From assembly GCF_000686705.1 (NCBI RefSeq), contig NZ_JMLJ01000006.1:186001-250000 (forward strand): 64,000 nt of DNA. The letters run 5' to 3'. Positions 9,032 through 17,375 of the stretch are shown one piece after another. A program made the translations under genes and the position numbers. The notes under the pieces were generated by a model. That model did not search any database. It was given only the letters and a program-made list of their open reading frames with translations, and was not told where the DNA came from. Each line of letters starts with the position of its first letter. The stretch's first letter is position 1. The DNA comes from Clostridium hydrogeniformans DSM 21757. Lineage in GTDB: Bacteria > Bacillota > Clostridia > Clostridiales > Clostridiaceae.

Positions 9032-9124
9032 TTACTCCATATAAGTGTCGCCTGTAGTATCCGACTCTATATGGAGATTATCATGCGTTAGCAAAGTATC
9101 ATTATTTATCATAATATTATTCAT
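9032..9124 (-). CDS. Possible 30-residue upstream ORF in the ABC-F leader
   Basis: An ATG-started frame of 30 codons, ending 66 bases before the ABC-F start. AAGGAG precedes the ATG, but only one base away, which is poor spacing. The last third of the frame folds into a hairpin (CTCCATATA / TATATGGAG). It could be a second leader peptide or chance. The encoded peptide has no feature I recognise. Confidence 0.3.
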   Translation of the reverse strand: MNNIMINNDTLLTHDNLHIESDTTGDTYME

Positions 9125-9161
9125 ACTCCTTATTGAAATTATTTATCCTATGACACCATTC

Positions 9162-9285
9162 GTTATCTCCCATCTTCTACAAATGGGAGATAACGGATGC
9201 TACGTACATGGATAAGTTCTTCTAAACTTCAGTTGGAGTAAGTATTCCTTTTAAGCAAACTCCATCTGAAGCTAAGAATTACTTG
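9162..9285 (-). repeat. Two-hairpin structured repeat, copy C
   Basis: Read on the minus strand: hairpin 1 (9271-9228; CTTCAGATGGAGT / ACTCCAACTGAAG), linker TTTAGAAGAA, then hairpin 2 (9194-9162; GTTATCTCCCAT / ATGGGAGATAAC, 12 bp perfect). Same architecture as copies A and B. It sits inside the transcribed leader of the ABC-F gene, downstream of the attenuator. Confidence 0.6.
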
Positions 9286-9287
9286 AT

Positions 9288-9328
9288 AAAAAAAATAAGA
9301 GCTGCAAGAATAATTATTCTTACAGCTC
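9288..9328 (-). terminator. Transcription attenuator in the ABC-F leader
   Basis: A strong hairpin on the minus strand (GAGCTGTAAGAATAA / TTATTCTTGCAGCTC) is followed by TTATTTTTTTT. It lies between the leader promoter and the gene, about 320 bases before the ABC-F start codon, so it must be bypassed for expression. This is the usual layout of drug-inducible ABC-F genes. Confidence 0.8.
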
Positions 9329-9466
9329 ATAGATATACGTAGTTAAGCTAATTATTATAGCGTAACACAAATATATATTAAGAGAAAAAAGAATAACTTT
9401 CTTGCATAAGTACAACAAAAAAACAGAACACACCTGTTTATCCTTGTATTAAATGTACTTTAAAAA

Positions 9467-9487
9467 TTAGCAAGAAAAATTAATCAT
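9467..9487 (-). CDS. Six-residue leader peptide MINFSC
   Basis: ATG ATT AAT TTT TCT TGC TAA preceded by GAGGTG at 5-base spacing, starting about 23 bases into the predicted leader RNA. Short leader peptides upstream of an attenuator are the sensing element in several ABC-F and erm genes: a drug-stalled ribosome changes RNA folding. Function here is inferred from position. Confidence 0.55.
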   Translation of the reverse strand: MINFSC

Positions 9488-9516
9488 TTTTTCACCTCAA
9501 ATTTCATTTTTTTATC

Positions 9517-9545
9517 ATCGTACCATTATGCGTTGAAAAAGTCAA
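9517..9545 (-). promoter_or_regulatory. Promoter of the ABC-F leader
   Basis: TTGACT (9540-9545) and TACGAT (9517-9522) read on the minus strand with a 17-base spacer, followed by the leader-peptide ribosome site. Predicted start near 9510, giving a leader of about 540 bases. Confidence 0.65.
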
Positions 9546-9866
9546 TAAAGAGTGAATTAAGAAAATCTATTTCTTCTTTATCTTTAAAATACACTCCACA
9601 TGTAACCTTGAATGAACTGGTGAAGGTAGTTGTTAGTTTCACAGGAAGCACAAAATTGCAGTTAAAGAAGTAGAAAGTTCCGTTGTGGTACTATTCTGCG
9701 AAAACGGTGTGAGTTAATGAATTAGACAATGAAATTGGGATATCTATGTAATTGTCAAATAGCCCTACTGTATTCCATATTTTCTATGTAATTATTTTTT
9801 ATGTTCCCACACTACATATCAATACCCACAGAAACATTAATATATTTGAAAATGTTATAAAATCAT
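9546..9866. other. Intergenic stretch with possible decayed coding sequence
   Basis: About 50 open plus-strand codons (around 9530-9680) read like protein but have no start or ribosome site and overlap the leader promoter. I see no intact gene. Confidence 0.3.
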
Positions 9867-9992
9867 TTGCCACCATACTATATAATATGGTGGCAATTTT
9901 ATACTAACTGTTCTATTTAATTCTAAAGTTATCTACAAAACATTATGTTATTTAACTAATTTAACCATAGTCTCCACATGCGATGAGGGTAT
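9867..9992. repeat. Palindrome-plus-tail repeat, copy 2
   Basis: Hairpin arms TTGCCACCATA / TATGGTGGCAA (9867-9896), then a tail closely matching copy 1 at 4567-4654: CTATTTAATTCTAAAG, GTTATCTACAAAAC and TTTAACTAATTTAACCATAG. Base changes in one arm are matched in the other relative to copy 1 (GACACC/GGTGTC against GCCACC/GGTGGC), so pairing is kept. Confidence 0.7.
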
Positions 9993-10108
9993 TATCCTAT
10001 AATAAATGGTATACGTATAGGTTTTAAAAAGAAAATGAAGTTATTACTCAAAAGTATTGCTACTAAAAAGGTAATTTTGCTAACTCTGTTTGACAAGCAA
10101 TATCAGTA

Positions 10109-10297
10109 TTAAAAAATCTTCTGAGAATAATAAACTCTGCTAACTTCCTCAAACCGCCAATATAACCAATTCTTCTCCATCCCTCTCATGTAGGCAAGCA
10201 TTCTTTCATTTGAGTATATAAACACATGAATATCAGGGTTTAAAAGTCTATATTGAGTAAACTCTTGTGTTAGGATAATTGATAGTGAATGAAACAA
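10109..10297 (-). pseudogene. Probable gene remnant next to the restriction locus
   Basis: A 62-codon open frame with a protein-like composition (IHVFIYSNERMLAYMRGMEK in its middle) but no ribosome site at any start. A neighbouring frame upstream (about 10255-10305) also reads as protein, as if one gene had been broken by a frameshift. I do not recognise the family. The stretch 9990-10370 has no other gene. A chance open frame remains possible. Confidence 0.3.
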
Positions 10298-10373
10298 TCA
10301 TTTGTGGTCGTATTAGATATAACAACCCACAGGAAGGAGCTGGCGACTACTTCGATAACTTCTTTTACTTTTT

Positions 10374-11525
10374 CTATGCTTTTTTATTTATAATACTTTT
10401 TGTATTATCTAATTTTTTATTGGCATACAAAACAACATCTTTTATAACGAGCTTTTGAATAGCAGAGATAAAGGTTCTCATTATTTCGTAATTTGGTTTA
10501 TAGTTCTTTGCGGGTAGTGAAACTTTGTCTGTTTGTATTTTTTTATTACTTATACTATCACCCCAAGAATATTTATGTCCCAAACTTTTATTAATACAAG
10601 TTACTAAGTATAATTGATTTAATTTACTTTTTTCTTCTTCATTTTTTAGAGATAAAATCAAATTATGACTGTCGTTTGAATAAAAATCTTTTTCTTGGTA
10701 TGTAACAACAAAAGTTTTTCCACCAATAAAAATACAATTTCCTTTATCAAGATATGTTTCATCATAAGAAATATATGAACTTACTGCATTATTTTCACTA
10801 CTTGCACACAAGTAAGGAGTTTCTCCACTATTTTCAACAATATCTCTAGATAAAATATTTCCAGAGTTTTTTACATTAAATAAATCTACAACGTTAAACT
10901 TTTCAAACTTCATATTTTCAAAATTATCTAAAACCTTTTGTTCTTCAGCTGTTAAAGAATAATCTTTTAGTCCGGTAGCTGATAAATATGCTTCTAACTC
11001 CGCTATACGATCCGCTTCTAGCTCCACTATAAAACTCTCCATAAATTCAAAATCTATTTTACTATTTTTTGTAGGGAGGGTTATAATTGTATTCTTTAAT
11101 TCAATTTTTGTCGCTTTTTTATTATAAGAATATTTGCTTTTAATAACTTTATCAATTGAAGCAATAATAAACATTTGATTTATTTTATTTAATTTTTCAC
11201 TTTGTAATACACTTGTTGCACCGTGTCCATCTTTTAAATAAAAAGGTGTTTCTAGATATACAATATTTTGATTGTTTGAATGTATTAAGATTGTTGGCTT
11301 TCCATTTTTATTATTCAAAACTTTATTTGTTAACTGATGATATGAAATTATTCCATTATTTATGGTCGCTTGCCCGTAAAAAGGATATATGCTTTCTGTC
11401 TCATCTTTTAATTCTTCAAGTTTTAGAGGGTCAATTTCTTTTTGTGACTGCCATTGTAATACGTCTTCAATTCTATACTCGCCCCACTCAACATTTTTCA
11501 GTTTCTTGTTAAGTGGGGCATCTAT
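10374..11525 (-). CDS. Restriction-modification specificity (S) subunit, reached by -1 frameshift
   Basis: 383 codons after the predicted slip. Two target-recognition units of HsdS/BcgIB type are visible: one begins VEWGEYRIEDVL about 13 residues in, the second FEKFNVVDLFNVKNSGNI about 220 residues in. Each ends with an inner helix. The family uses two such units to read a bipartite DNA site. No ATG, GTG or TTG occurs before the first recognition domain: the frame opens after a TAA inside the methylase gene, and the first TTG (11318) would cut off most of domain 1. The full length of about 383 residues from the slip site matches normal S subunits, supporting translation as a fusion to the upstream nuclease-methylase. 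Confidence 0.85.
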   Translation of the reverse strand: MDAPLNKKLKNVEWGEYRIEDVLQWQSQKEIDPLKLEELKDETESIYPFYGQATINNGIISYHQLTNKVLNNKNGKPTILIHSNNQNIVYLETPFYLKDGHGATSVLQSEKLNKINQMFIIASIDKVIKSKYSYNKKATKIELKNTIITLPTKNSKIDFEFMESFIVELEADRIAELEAYLSATGLKDYSLTAEEQKVLDNFENMKFEKFNVVDLFNVKNSGNILSRDIVENSGETPYLCASSENNAVSSYISYDETYLDKGNCIFIGGKTFVVTYQEKDFYSNDSHNLILSLKNEEEKSKLNQLYLVTCINKSLGHKYSWGDSISNKKIQTDKVSLPAKNYKPNYEIMRTFISAIQKLVIKDVVLYANKKLDNTKSIINKKA

Positions 11526-11546
11526 TTTCCCAGGATTTGATCCTCT
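11481..11546 (-). promoter_or_regulatory. Predicted programmed -1 ribosomal frameshift site
   Basis: Read 5' to 3' on the minus strand: Shine-Dalgarno-like AGAGGA (11546-11541), 9 bases, slippery heptamer G GGA AAA (11531-11525, zero-frame codons GGA AAA), then the zero-frame TAG stop. Five bases after the heptamer a 12-bp stem starts (GCCCCACTTAAC 11519-11508 with GTTGAGTGGGGC 11492-11481, one G-T pair, 15-base loop). After slipping, reading continues ATA GAT GCC into the S subunit. All three classical elements of a dnaX-type -1 site are present at sensible spacing. Confidence 0.8.
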
Positions 11547-13558
11547 TTGTTTTGCTGTTTCAAGATATTAGAAACTTCCCAAGCCAAATAGTCACTTACA
11601 GTTTTTTTAAAATCTTGCAATGTTGGTCTAGTGTCTATAGGTACTGTTTGATTCCAGTCAGCTCCATTTTGGGGGTCTATGGTGTTTTCATAATATTCTT
11701 TATCAGTAAAAATATTGAGTTTACTTTTCCCAAAACGTACTAAGTTTACTAATTCTTCATATCGTTCTTTTGCACGGTCTGTATCTTTTAGATTATTACT
11801 TGATTTTTTACGATTAGTTCTAGTATATCCATCATTAGAAAAATCAATAAACTTCACCATTTCATCTTTATGATGTTTTTCGTTTACTTTAAAAACATAT
11901 ATATTAGTTTGTACGCTTGATTTACCGATAAAGATATCCACAGGCATTTTAATACTTGCTAAAAGTGTGTGTGTTTCTAAAATTCTCTTATTGTATTCTT
12001 TGGCTTTTCCTGAACCTGCTGAGTTTTGGATAATAATAGCAGCATAGCCTTTATTCATCATTCCAAGGGCTTTTTCTACAAAGTTCATACCATTTCCATT
12101 AGCAGAATACGGGGGGTTTAGAACAAAAGCATCAGCAGGGAATTTGCTGTCTATTTTACCAAAACCGTAATTTCCATCAAAATCTTTTAAAGAGTCTTTA
12201 TTTAAAATATTCGAGCTTCCATCCCCCATCAAAATCATATTTAGAATTGCTAACATATACACGCTTGAAAGCAACTCTAAACCTAGCAATTGTTCAGCTT
12301 TTATTCTAATCTCTTTTTGAGTAAGTTCTTCAGGTGAAGTAATTGTGTTTTTGGCATCAATGAGCATTTCATTCATAGCAGCAACCAACAATCCAGCAGA
12401 TCCTGTAGCAAAATCCCACACATAAGAATCTTTGTTTACCCGTGCTAATTTCACCAAAAGAGTCGCAACATAAGATGGGGTAAGCACTACATCATTAAGT
12501 TTGTCTTGCGAAAAACCGAGCCATCCATACATTTCATTAAAAAGTTTCCCTGTGAAATCAGTTGTTAAACCTATCTTGTAATATATTCCCAGATCATCTA
12601 CAATTTTAGTAAAAACCCTTTTTAATTGACTTTCACCATTTTCAACTTTGTTGATATTATCAGTTAAAAGTGTATTTTGTAAAGTTCTTACAATCAGTTC
12701 TTTTTTTTGTTTTGGTAGTTCTTTTTCACCCAAAAAAGCTTCTATTTTTCTTACTATTATTTCGCCATCAGTACTTCCTTTTTCAGTAGAAGATTTTAGA
12801 TCAGATTTTTCGAGTGGTTTAACTTTTCCGGGTATTCCAATTGTTGCAATAATAGAAGCAGCAACGAGATAAACACGATCATTTTCACCTAAACCTTTTT
12901 CATTTTGATAAATATCATTATTGAGCTTTACTAAACTAGCATCAATTTCTTTTTCACGCTGTTCTTTTAGTTTGTCAATTTCCTCTTGTGATAAATGTAA
13001 AGTTTTTACTTTCTCAATAAACTTATCAAAATATTTAGGTGCTAAAAAAGAAAAATCTGTAAACTCCCCAACTTTTTGCCCTACGCCAAAATTACTCTTT
13101 GAAACATAGTAAACTCCTATTTCGTGTCTGATTTTTCCAGTTTCATCTTTGTGTCCCGTCATACCAATGGCAATAATATCAGTATAACTAGTATGATGTA
13201 GCAAAGCATTTGCATAATGCACTGCTCCGTTTACTGCAAAAGAATTTATATTTTTAAAATGTGGCTCATTTTTTTTGGTTCTATTTTCAACTTGTCCATT
13301 ATCATCAAGTTTTACAAGTTTATCTTTGTAGCCCTTATACTCAATGAGAACAGGATAAAAATCTAAATTTTTGTCTTGTAATAGTAATTTTGTATCTGGA
13401 CGATTTGCACCTGCTCCACCATTTTTAGTAAAGTAATCAGAAAGTGCTTTCTCTATTTCAGTATTTAAAGATTCCTGTTCTAATTTATAATCTAATTTGT
13501 AAGATTTAAGCCAAGTGTTCGCTAAATCTGCAATATTAGGTTCTATTGATTTTACCAT
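11522..13558 (-). CDS. Combined restriction endonuclease / N6-adenine DNA methyltransferase (BcgI-like R-M subunit)
   Basis: 678 residues. The N-terminus has a PD-(D/E)xK nuclease-like signature: Pro54-Asp55 and Glu73-x-Lys75 in FYPVLIEYKG. A helical linker follows, then an N6-adenine methylase domain with motif I DFATGSAGLL (about 382-391) and catalytic NPPY (481-484). Nuclease and methylase in one chain with a separate specificity subunit is the BcgI-like (type IIB/IIG) plan; no type I HsdR is present in the window. The ATG starts 4 bases after the stop of the regulator gene, implying translational coupling. Its own stop codon directly follows a slippery heptamer. Plus/minus calls on nuclease activity are from motifs only. 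Confidence 0.88.
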   Translation of the reverse strand: MVKSIEPNIADLANTWLKSYKLDYKLEQESLNTEIEKALSDYFTKNGGAGANRPDTKLLLQDKNLDFYPVLIEYKGYKDKLVKLDDNGQVENRTKKNEPHFKNINSFAVNGAVHYANALLHHTSYTDIIAIGMTGHKDETGKIRHEIGVYYVSKSNFGVGQKVGEFTDFSFLAPKYFDKFIEKVKTLHLSQEEIDKLKEQREKEIDASLVKLNNDIYQNEKGLGENDRVYLVAASIIATIGIPGKVKPLEKSDLKSSTEKGSTDGEIIVRKIEAFLGEKELPKQKKELIVRTLQNTLLTDNINKVENGESQLKRVFTKIVDDLGIYYKIGLTTDFTGKLFNEMYGWLGFSQDKLNDVVLTPSYVATLLVKLARVNKDSYVWDFATGSAGLLVAAMNEMLIDAKNTITSPEELTQKEIRIKAEQLLGLELLSSVYMLAILNMILMGDGSSNILNKDSLKDFDGNYGFGKIDSKFPADAFVLNPPYSANGNGMNFVEKALGMMNKGYAAIIIQNSAGSGKAKEYNKRILETHTLLASIKMPVDIFIGKSSVQTNIYVFKVNEKHHKDEMVKFIDFSNDGYTRTNRKKSSNNLKDTDRAKERYEELVNLVRFGKSKLNIFTDKEYYENTIDPQNGADWNQTVPIDTRPTLQDFKKTVSDYLAWEVSNILKQQNKEDQILGK

Positions 13559-13562
13559 TTAC

Positions 13563-13787
13563 TTATAACCTCCTGCTATTTAAGTCTTCTGTTATAAATT
13601 CTAATATATCATCCACACCACAACCAAGAACACCACATATTTTCTCAATGCTATCAAGAGAAACATACCTATCCCTTTTAAGGCGTGTGATAATATTAGC
13701 ACTGAATCCTGCTCTTTCAGCAAGTTCAGCATTAGACATCTTCTTATCTATCAATAGCTTAAACAGTTTATTATAGCACACTGCCAT
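13563..13787 (-). CDS. XRE-family controller protein of the restriction-modification locus
   Basis: 74 residues from the ATG at 13787. A Cro/C1 helix-turn-helix is clear: MSNAELAERAGFSANIITRL followed by SLDSIEKICGVLGCGVDDIL, the usual pattern of small clostridial regulators and R-M C proteins. I prefer the ATG over an in-frame TTG three codons upstream because AGGAGG would touch the TTG but lies 9 bases before the ATG. The gene is directly upstream of the nuclease-methylase, consistent with a C protein that times restriction against methylation (inference). Confidence 0.85.
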   Translation of the reverse strand: MAVCYNKLFKLLIDKKMSNAELAERAGFSANIITRLKRDRYVSLDSIEKICGVLGCGVDDILEFITEDLNSRRL

Positions 13788-13823
13788 CTGTCGCAACCTC
13801 CTATAGTGTCTATTTTAATTAAC

Positions 13824-13843
13824 ATTATATCACGATTATGTGA
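13824..13843 (-). promoter_or_regulatory. Promoter -10 box with adjacent operator-like repeat
   Basis: On the minus strand TATAAT (13824-13829) lies about 37 bases before the controller start. Immediately upstream is the inverted repeat TCAC-6-GTGA (13830-13843), inside the usual -10/-35 spacer. Binding of the controller here would repress its own operon. I see no good -35 box. Confidence 0.45.
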
Positions 13844-13860
13844 AATTTTATATGCATAAA

Positions 13861-14092
13861 TGAAATTATTCAAATTAATCCTCTAGCATTCCACAGAGTT
13901 CCCCACAGTTATTAGACTGAATAATCGATTTCAAATTTGGAAAATATATATAAAAGAGTATATTGATACCCCCTAAATCCGGCAATTAATCCATTTTGTT
14001 TAGTTTTGTTACATATCTTTTTTATTTCCAAACACTACGCATATATCTCCACTCTACCAGTCCAAGTAAACAGACTTCCCAAAAACAAAAAA
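13861..14092. other. Intergenic region, border of the restriction locus
   Basis: No gene seen. It contains the upstream flank of the controller promoter and the 3' tail of the methyltransferase transcript. Confidence 0.35.
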
Positions 14093-14126
14093 GACAAGTA
14101 ACTGATTTACCATCCTTTTACTTGTC
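14093..14126 (-). terminator. Terminator of the rRNA methyltransferase gene
   Basis: 9-bp stem GACAAGTAA / TTACTTGTC with CTTTTTTGTTTTT following on the minus strand. Confidence 0.8.
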
Positions 14127-14202
14127 TCTTCTCTATCATTTTACCCCTTAGAGTTTAATTTGCTCTATTCTAAAGGGTTCTAAATCCCTTTTACCAAAAG
14201 GT

Positions 14203-15588
14203 TTATTTTATACTTGTGAGCAAACATACCGTCTCCACGTGTGACGTATGAGGGAACATATCCACTGGCTGCACCTCTTTTGCTTCATATCCCATTTCCT
14301 TTAATATCCCAAGATCCCTTCCTAGAGTACTTGGGTCACAAGATACATATACTATTCTCTTAGGTCCCATTTTCCCTATGGCTTCTAGTAGTTCTACTCC
14401 ACAACCTTTTCTTGGGGGATCTACCACAACTACATCTGCATATACTCCATCTCTTATAAGGTCTGGTATTACCTTTTCTGCTTCCCCTACTATAAACTCC
14501 GCATTCTCTATTCCATTTTCCTTTGCATTTATTTTAGCATTTTCAATGGCTGGAGCAACTATTTCTACTCCATATACTTTCTTAGCTTTCTTAGATAAGA
14601 ATAAGGATATGGTTCCTGTTCCACAGTAAGCATCAAAGACAGTTTCTTCTCCTGTAAGCCCTGCATACTCTAGAGCTTTCCCATATAAAACTTCTGTTTG
14701 GTCTGGATTTACTTGGAAGAAAGATAATGGAGATATATTAAAGTGGAATTCTCCTATATAATCCTTTATGGTATCACTTCCCCATAAGGTTATACATTCC
14801 TCTCCAAGGACCACATTGGTGTTCTTAGAATTCACATTCTGCACTACACTTTTTAACCCCTTTATGTTTTCCTTAAGTAAGGCTACAAGCTCCTCTTTTC
14901 CTTTTAATTCTCTTGAGGCAGTTACCATAACTACCATTACTTCTCCTGTCTTATAGCCTTTTCTCACCATTATATGTCTTACTCTATTTTTAAGGTCTGC
15001 TTTATTCTTCTTTTCTAAGTGTTCCTTCTCATCATAAGCTTTTATGTTATTATTTTTCATCCAATATCTTATGATTTCTCCTACCTTATCAGCCTCTTCA
15101 TGTTGTATATGGCAGGTTTTCATATCTATAATGTCATGACTTCTTGGAGCATAAAAGCCTATATTTATCTCCTTATTATTCTCTCCTACTGGAAGCTGAA
15201 CCTTATTTCTATATCTATAAGGGTTCTCCATACCTAAAGTAGGGTTTACCTTAACATCCTTTAGCTTTCCTATCTTTACTAAACAATCCTCAACCCTTTT
15301 TGTCTTAAAGTCTAATTGTTTTTCATAGGAAGAGTGTTGAAGACTACATCCTCCACATCTATTATATATAGAGCATACTGGTTCTTTTCTATGTTCACTT
15401 TCTTCTATTATCTCTATTAATTTTCCAAAGGCAAAGTTCTTGTTCACCTTTACTATCTTTACCTTAACCTTTTCTCCTTCTAAAGCTCCCTTTATAAATA
15501 CTGGAAACCCATCTACCTTTGCTATTCCTTCACCTTCATATCCTAAAGAAACTATATCTAATATATAATCCTTATTTTTCTCTACCAA
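14203..15588 (-). CDS. rlmD: 23S rRNA (uracil-C5)-methyltransferase, RumA/RlmD family
   Basis: SAM-dependent enzyme that methylates carbon 5 of uridine in 23S rRNA. 461 residues. An N-terminal TRAM RNA-binding domain (about 1-60) is followed by the 4Fe-4S cysteines ([10 protein letters not shown], a last cysteine later in DMKTC) and a C-terminal Rossmann methylase with [24 protein letters not shown] and the catalytic-cysteine motif [12 protein letters not shown]. Gram-positive members may methylate two positions (RlmCD), so the exact target is open. It starts at TTG, preceded by AGGAGGG at good spacing. Monocistronic. Confidence 0.93.
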   Translation of the reverse strand: MVEKNKDYILDIVSLGYEGEGIAKVDGFPVFIKGALEGEKVKVKIVKVNKNFAFGKLIEIIEESEHRKEPVCSIYNRCGGCSLQHSSYEKQLDFKTKRVEDCLVKIGKLKDVKVNPTLGMENPYRYRNKVQLPVGENNKEINIGFYAPRSHDIIDMKTCHIQHEEADKVGEIIRYWMKNNNIKAYDEKEHLEKKNKADLKNRVRHIMVRKGYKTGEVMVVMVTASRELKGKEELVALLKENIKGLKSVVQNVNSKNTNVVLGEECITLWGSDTIKDYIGEFHFNISPLSFFQVNPDQTEVLYGKALEYAGLTGEETVFDAYCGTGTISLFLSKKAKKVYGVEIVAPAIENAKINAKENGIENAEFIVGEAEKVIPDLIRDGVYADVVVVDPPRKGCGVELLEAIGKMGPKRIVYVSCDPSTLGRDLGILKEMGYEAKEVQPVDMFPHTSHVETVCLLTSIK

Positions 15589-15890
15589 AGAAATCCCTCC
15601 TATGTTTAAATCACTATACTTTTTCTTAATTAAACTTTAATAAAATCTCACCTTAATGACTTATAAATAGTAAAGTCTATGGTAGAGATTAACTTTCCAT
15701 AACCCTCCATTGATTCAACTAATACTTTATATGGAGACTTAATAAAATTCTTTCCCTAGAATTTATACATTATAAAAGTATACCTTAATGCTTAGGCTAT
15801 GTAAATCCATATATACTTCCCTTAAGAGCTTTACATATTTTAAGTATTAATTATATTATTACCTTACAACAAATTAATATAAAAACCTTA
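15589..15890. other. Intergenic region, no gene seen
   Basis: AT-rich, no open frame with a ribosome site. Promoter of the methyltransferase gene must lie near the left edge on the minus strand. Confidence 0.4.
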
Positions 15891-15932
15891 AGAGGGATGG
15901 TTTATAATAAAATAATTATAAACCATCCCTCT
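15891..15932 (-). terminator. Long hairpin, likely terminator of the NAD-kinase-like gene
   Basis: A perfect 17-bp stem (AGAGGGATGGTTTATAA) with an 8-base loop, about 235 bases past the stop codon. The T-tract after it is weak on either strand, so orientation is by context. Confidence 0.6.
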
Positions 15933-16166
15933 CTACTTTCTTAATTAAAACTACTGTTTAATACCTAACTAAAATATAGATGTAATTTAGCAGTATATCT
16001 CTTATTTTAAATCAAATATATATCTAAGTTTTTCATATATATAATCTTAATTGATTCATTAAAAAGATCTTTAAATTATATTCCTTTAGTTAGGTGTATA
16101 CATTAGTTTTTAAACTTCTTCAATATAAGTATTCATTATTACTATATTAGCTTTAAAGAATAAAAT

Positions 16167-17342
16167 TTAACACTCCACCTTATACATTACCATATCCTTA
16201 TAGCCTGTTATGACTTTTACATAGCCTGATAGATACTTGTCCATAACTTCATAGCCTGTATCTACTAATAGAGGACTTCCCTTTAACTCTGTGATTTTCT
16301 CCTTTGTGGCTATTATAATTATATTGTCTCTTCCAGCTTCTCCTATTATCCTTGGACTTAACTGTTGATTACCTCTTCCAAATATATGACCTTGTCCACC
16401 TATAGGAGTTATTATTATCTTTGACTTTTTCCCTCTTATAATTGATAGTATTTCCTTTTCACTTCCATCTAATTTCACTATTCTCTTATTATAAATTACA
16501 TCTACCCCTAATAATGTTCCATCTAAAGAAAGCTCTTCCATTATAAACTTGGTAGTCGATCCTGGTCCTACTATATAATAGGTATCTTCCTCCATGGTAT
16601 CAACTATATATTTAGCCATGGATTTTTTTATCCCATCTTCTTTCATTGAACTTCCACACTTTAAGTTTTGCATATATTGTTTATCATAGGGAACTTTTAA
16701 ATATCCATAAAGCCTTGTTCTAACCTGACCTTTTCTAAAGGAATCCTCATCTATATCCATTACCTCTACTTCTTTTACATGGGTCTTCCTATTATCCTCT
16801 AAAAACTTTCTTGCCATCTCTCCTGCTTTTACTGGGGACTTAGCATATACAGGAGAATGAATTTTAACTCCAGATGGAATTCCAAGAACTACTCCCTTAA
16901 GTTCTACAGCTTCATATATATTTCTCGCAGTCCCATCTCCTCCAGCAAATATTATTAAGTCAACTCCTTCTTCAATTAAGGCTCTTGCCCCCCTTATGGT
17001 ATCCTCAGAAGTAGTTATATATGTTCTTTCATTTTTAATTTCTTCATGCTCTTCAATATTACTATGAGTATCTTCTTTAAAACTTTCATCCTCTATAACC
17101 CTAGTATTAAAACCTAATTCTAAAGCTATATCCTCTCCCATAACCCCTTTAAAAGTTATGATTTCTACACTATCCTTTATGGGAAGAAGTTCCTTTAGAG
17201 CCCTTTTAGCTTTTAAAGGTGATTCCATAACAGCCCCAAGAGTAATCGCCTTATTATATACCTCTTCTCCATCAGTACCCTTAAGCCCAACCTTTCCTCC
17301 CATACCTGCCACTGGATTTATTATTAAACCTATCTTTTTCAA
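16167..17342 (-). CDS. ATP-NAD kinase family protein (AcoX-like)
   Basis: 391 residues of the NAD-kinase/diacylglycerol-kinase fold. Key motifs are IGLIINPVAGMGG at the N-terminus and the nucleotide-binding IIFAGGDGTARNIYEAV near residues 130-146, with GPGSTTKFIMEEL later. It is longer than housekeeping NAD kinase (about 280-300) and matches the AcoX-like group often found beside catabolic operons; the actual substrate of that group is not settled. Here it sits downstream of the GcvPA/GcvPB-like pair on the same strand, which suggests a linked role (inference). A hairpin at 17376-17413 may partly separate it from gcvPB. Confidence 0.85.
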   Translation of the reverse strand: MKKIGLIINPVAGMGGKVGLKGTDGEEVYNKAITLGAVMESPLKAKRALKELLPIKDSVEIITFKGVMGEDIALELGFNTRVIEDESFKEDTHSNIEEHEEIKNERTYITTSEDTIRGARALIEEGVDLIIFAGGDGTARNIYEAVELKGVVLGIPSGVKIHSPVYAKSPVKAGEMARKFLEDNRKTHVKEVEVMDIDEDSFRKGQVRTRLYGYLKVPYDKQYMQNLKCGSSMKEDGIKKSMAKYIVDTMEEDTYYIVGPGSTTKFIMEELSLDGTLLGVDVIYNKRIVKLDGSEKEILSIIRGKKSKIIITPIGGQGHIFGRGNQQLSPRIIGEAGRDNIIIIATKEKITELKGSPLLVDTGYEVMDKYLSGYVKVITGYKDMVMYKVEC

Positions 17343-17375
17343 CTTCTCCCCCTCCTTAAATATACCTAAAATTAA

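Noticed and set aside
9527-9690. Protein-like open frame on the plus strand
   Set aside because: No start or ribosome site, and it overlaps the ABC-F leader promoter. Could be old debris, but not supportable.
11318-11320. TTG at 11318 as a start for the S subunit
   Set aside because: It would remove most of the first recognition domain and has no ribosome site; the frameshift explains the full length better.
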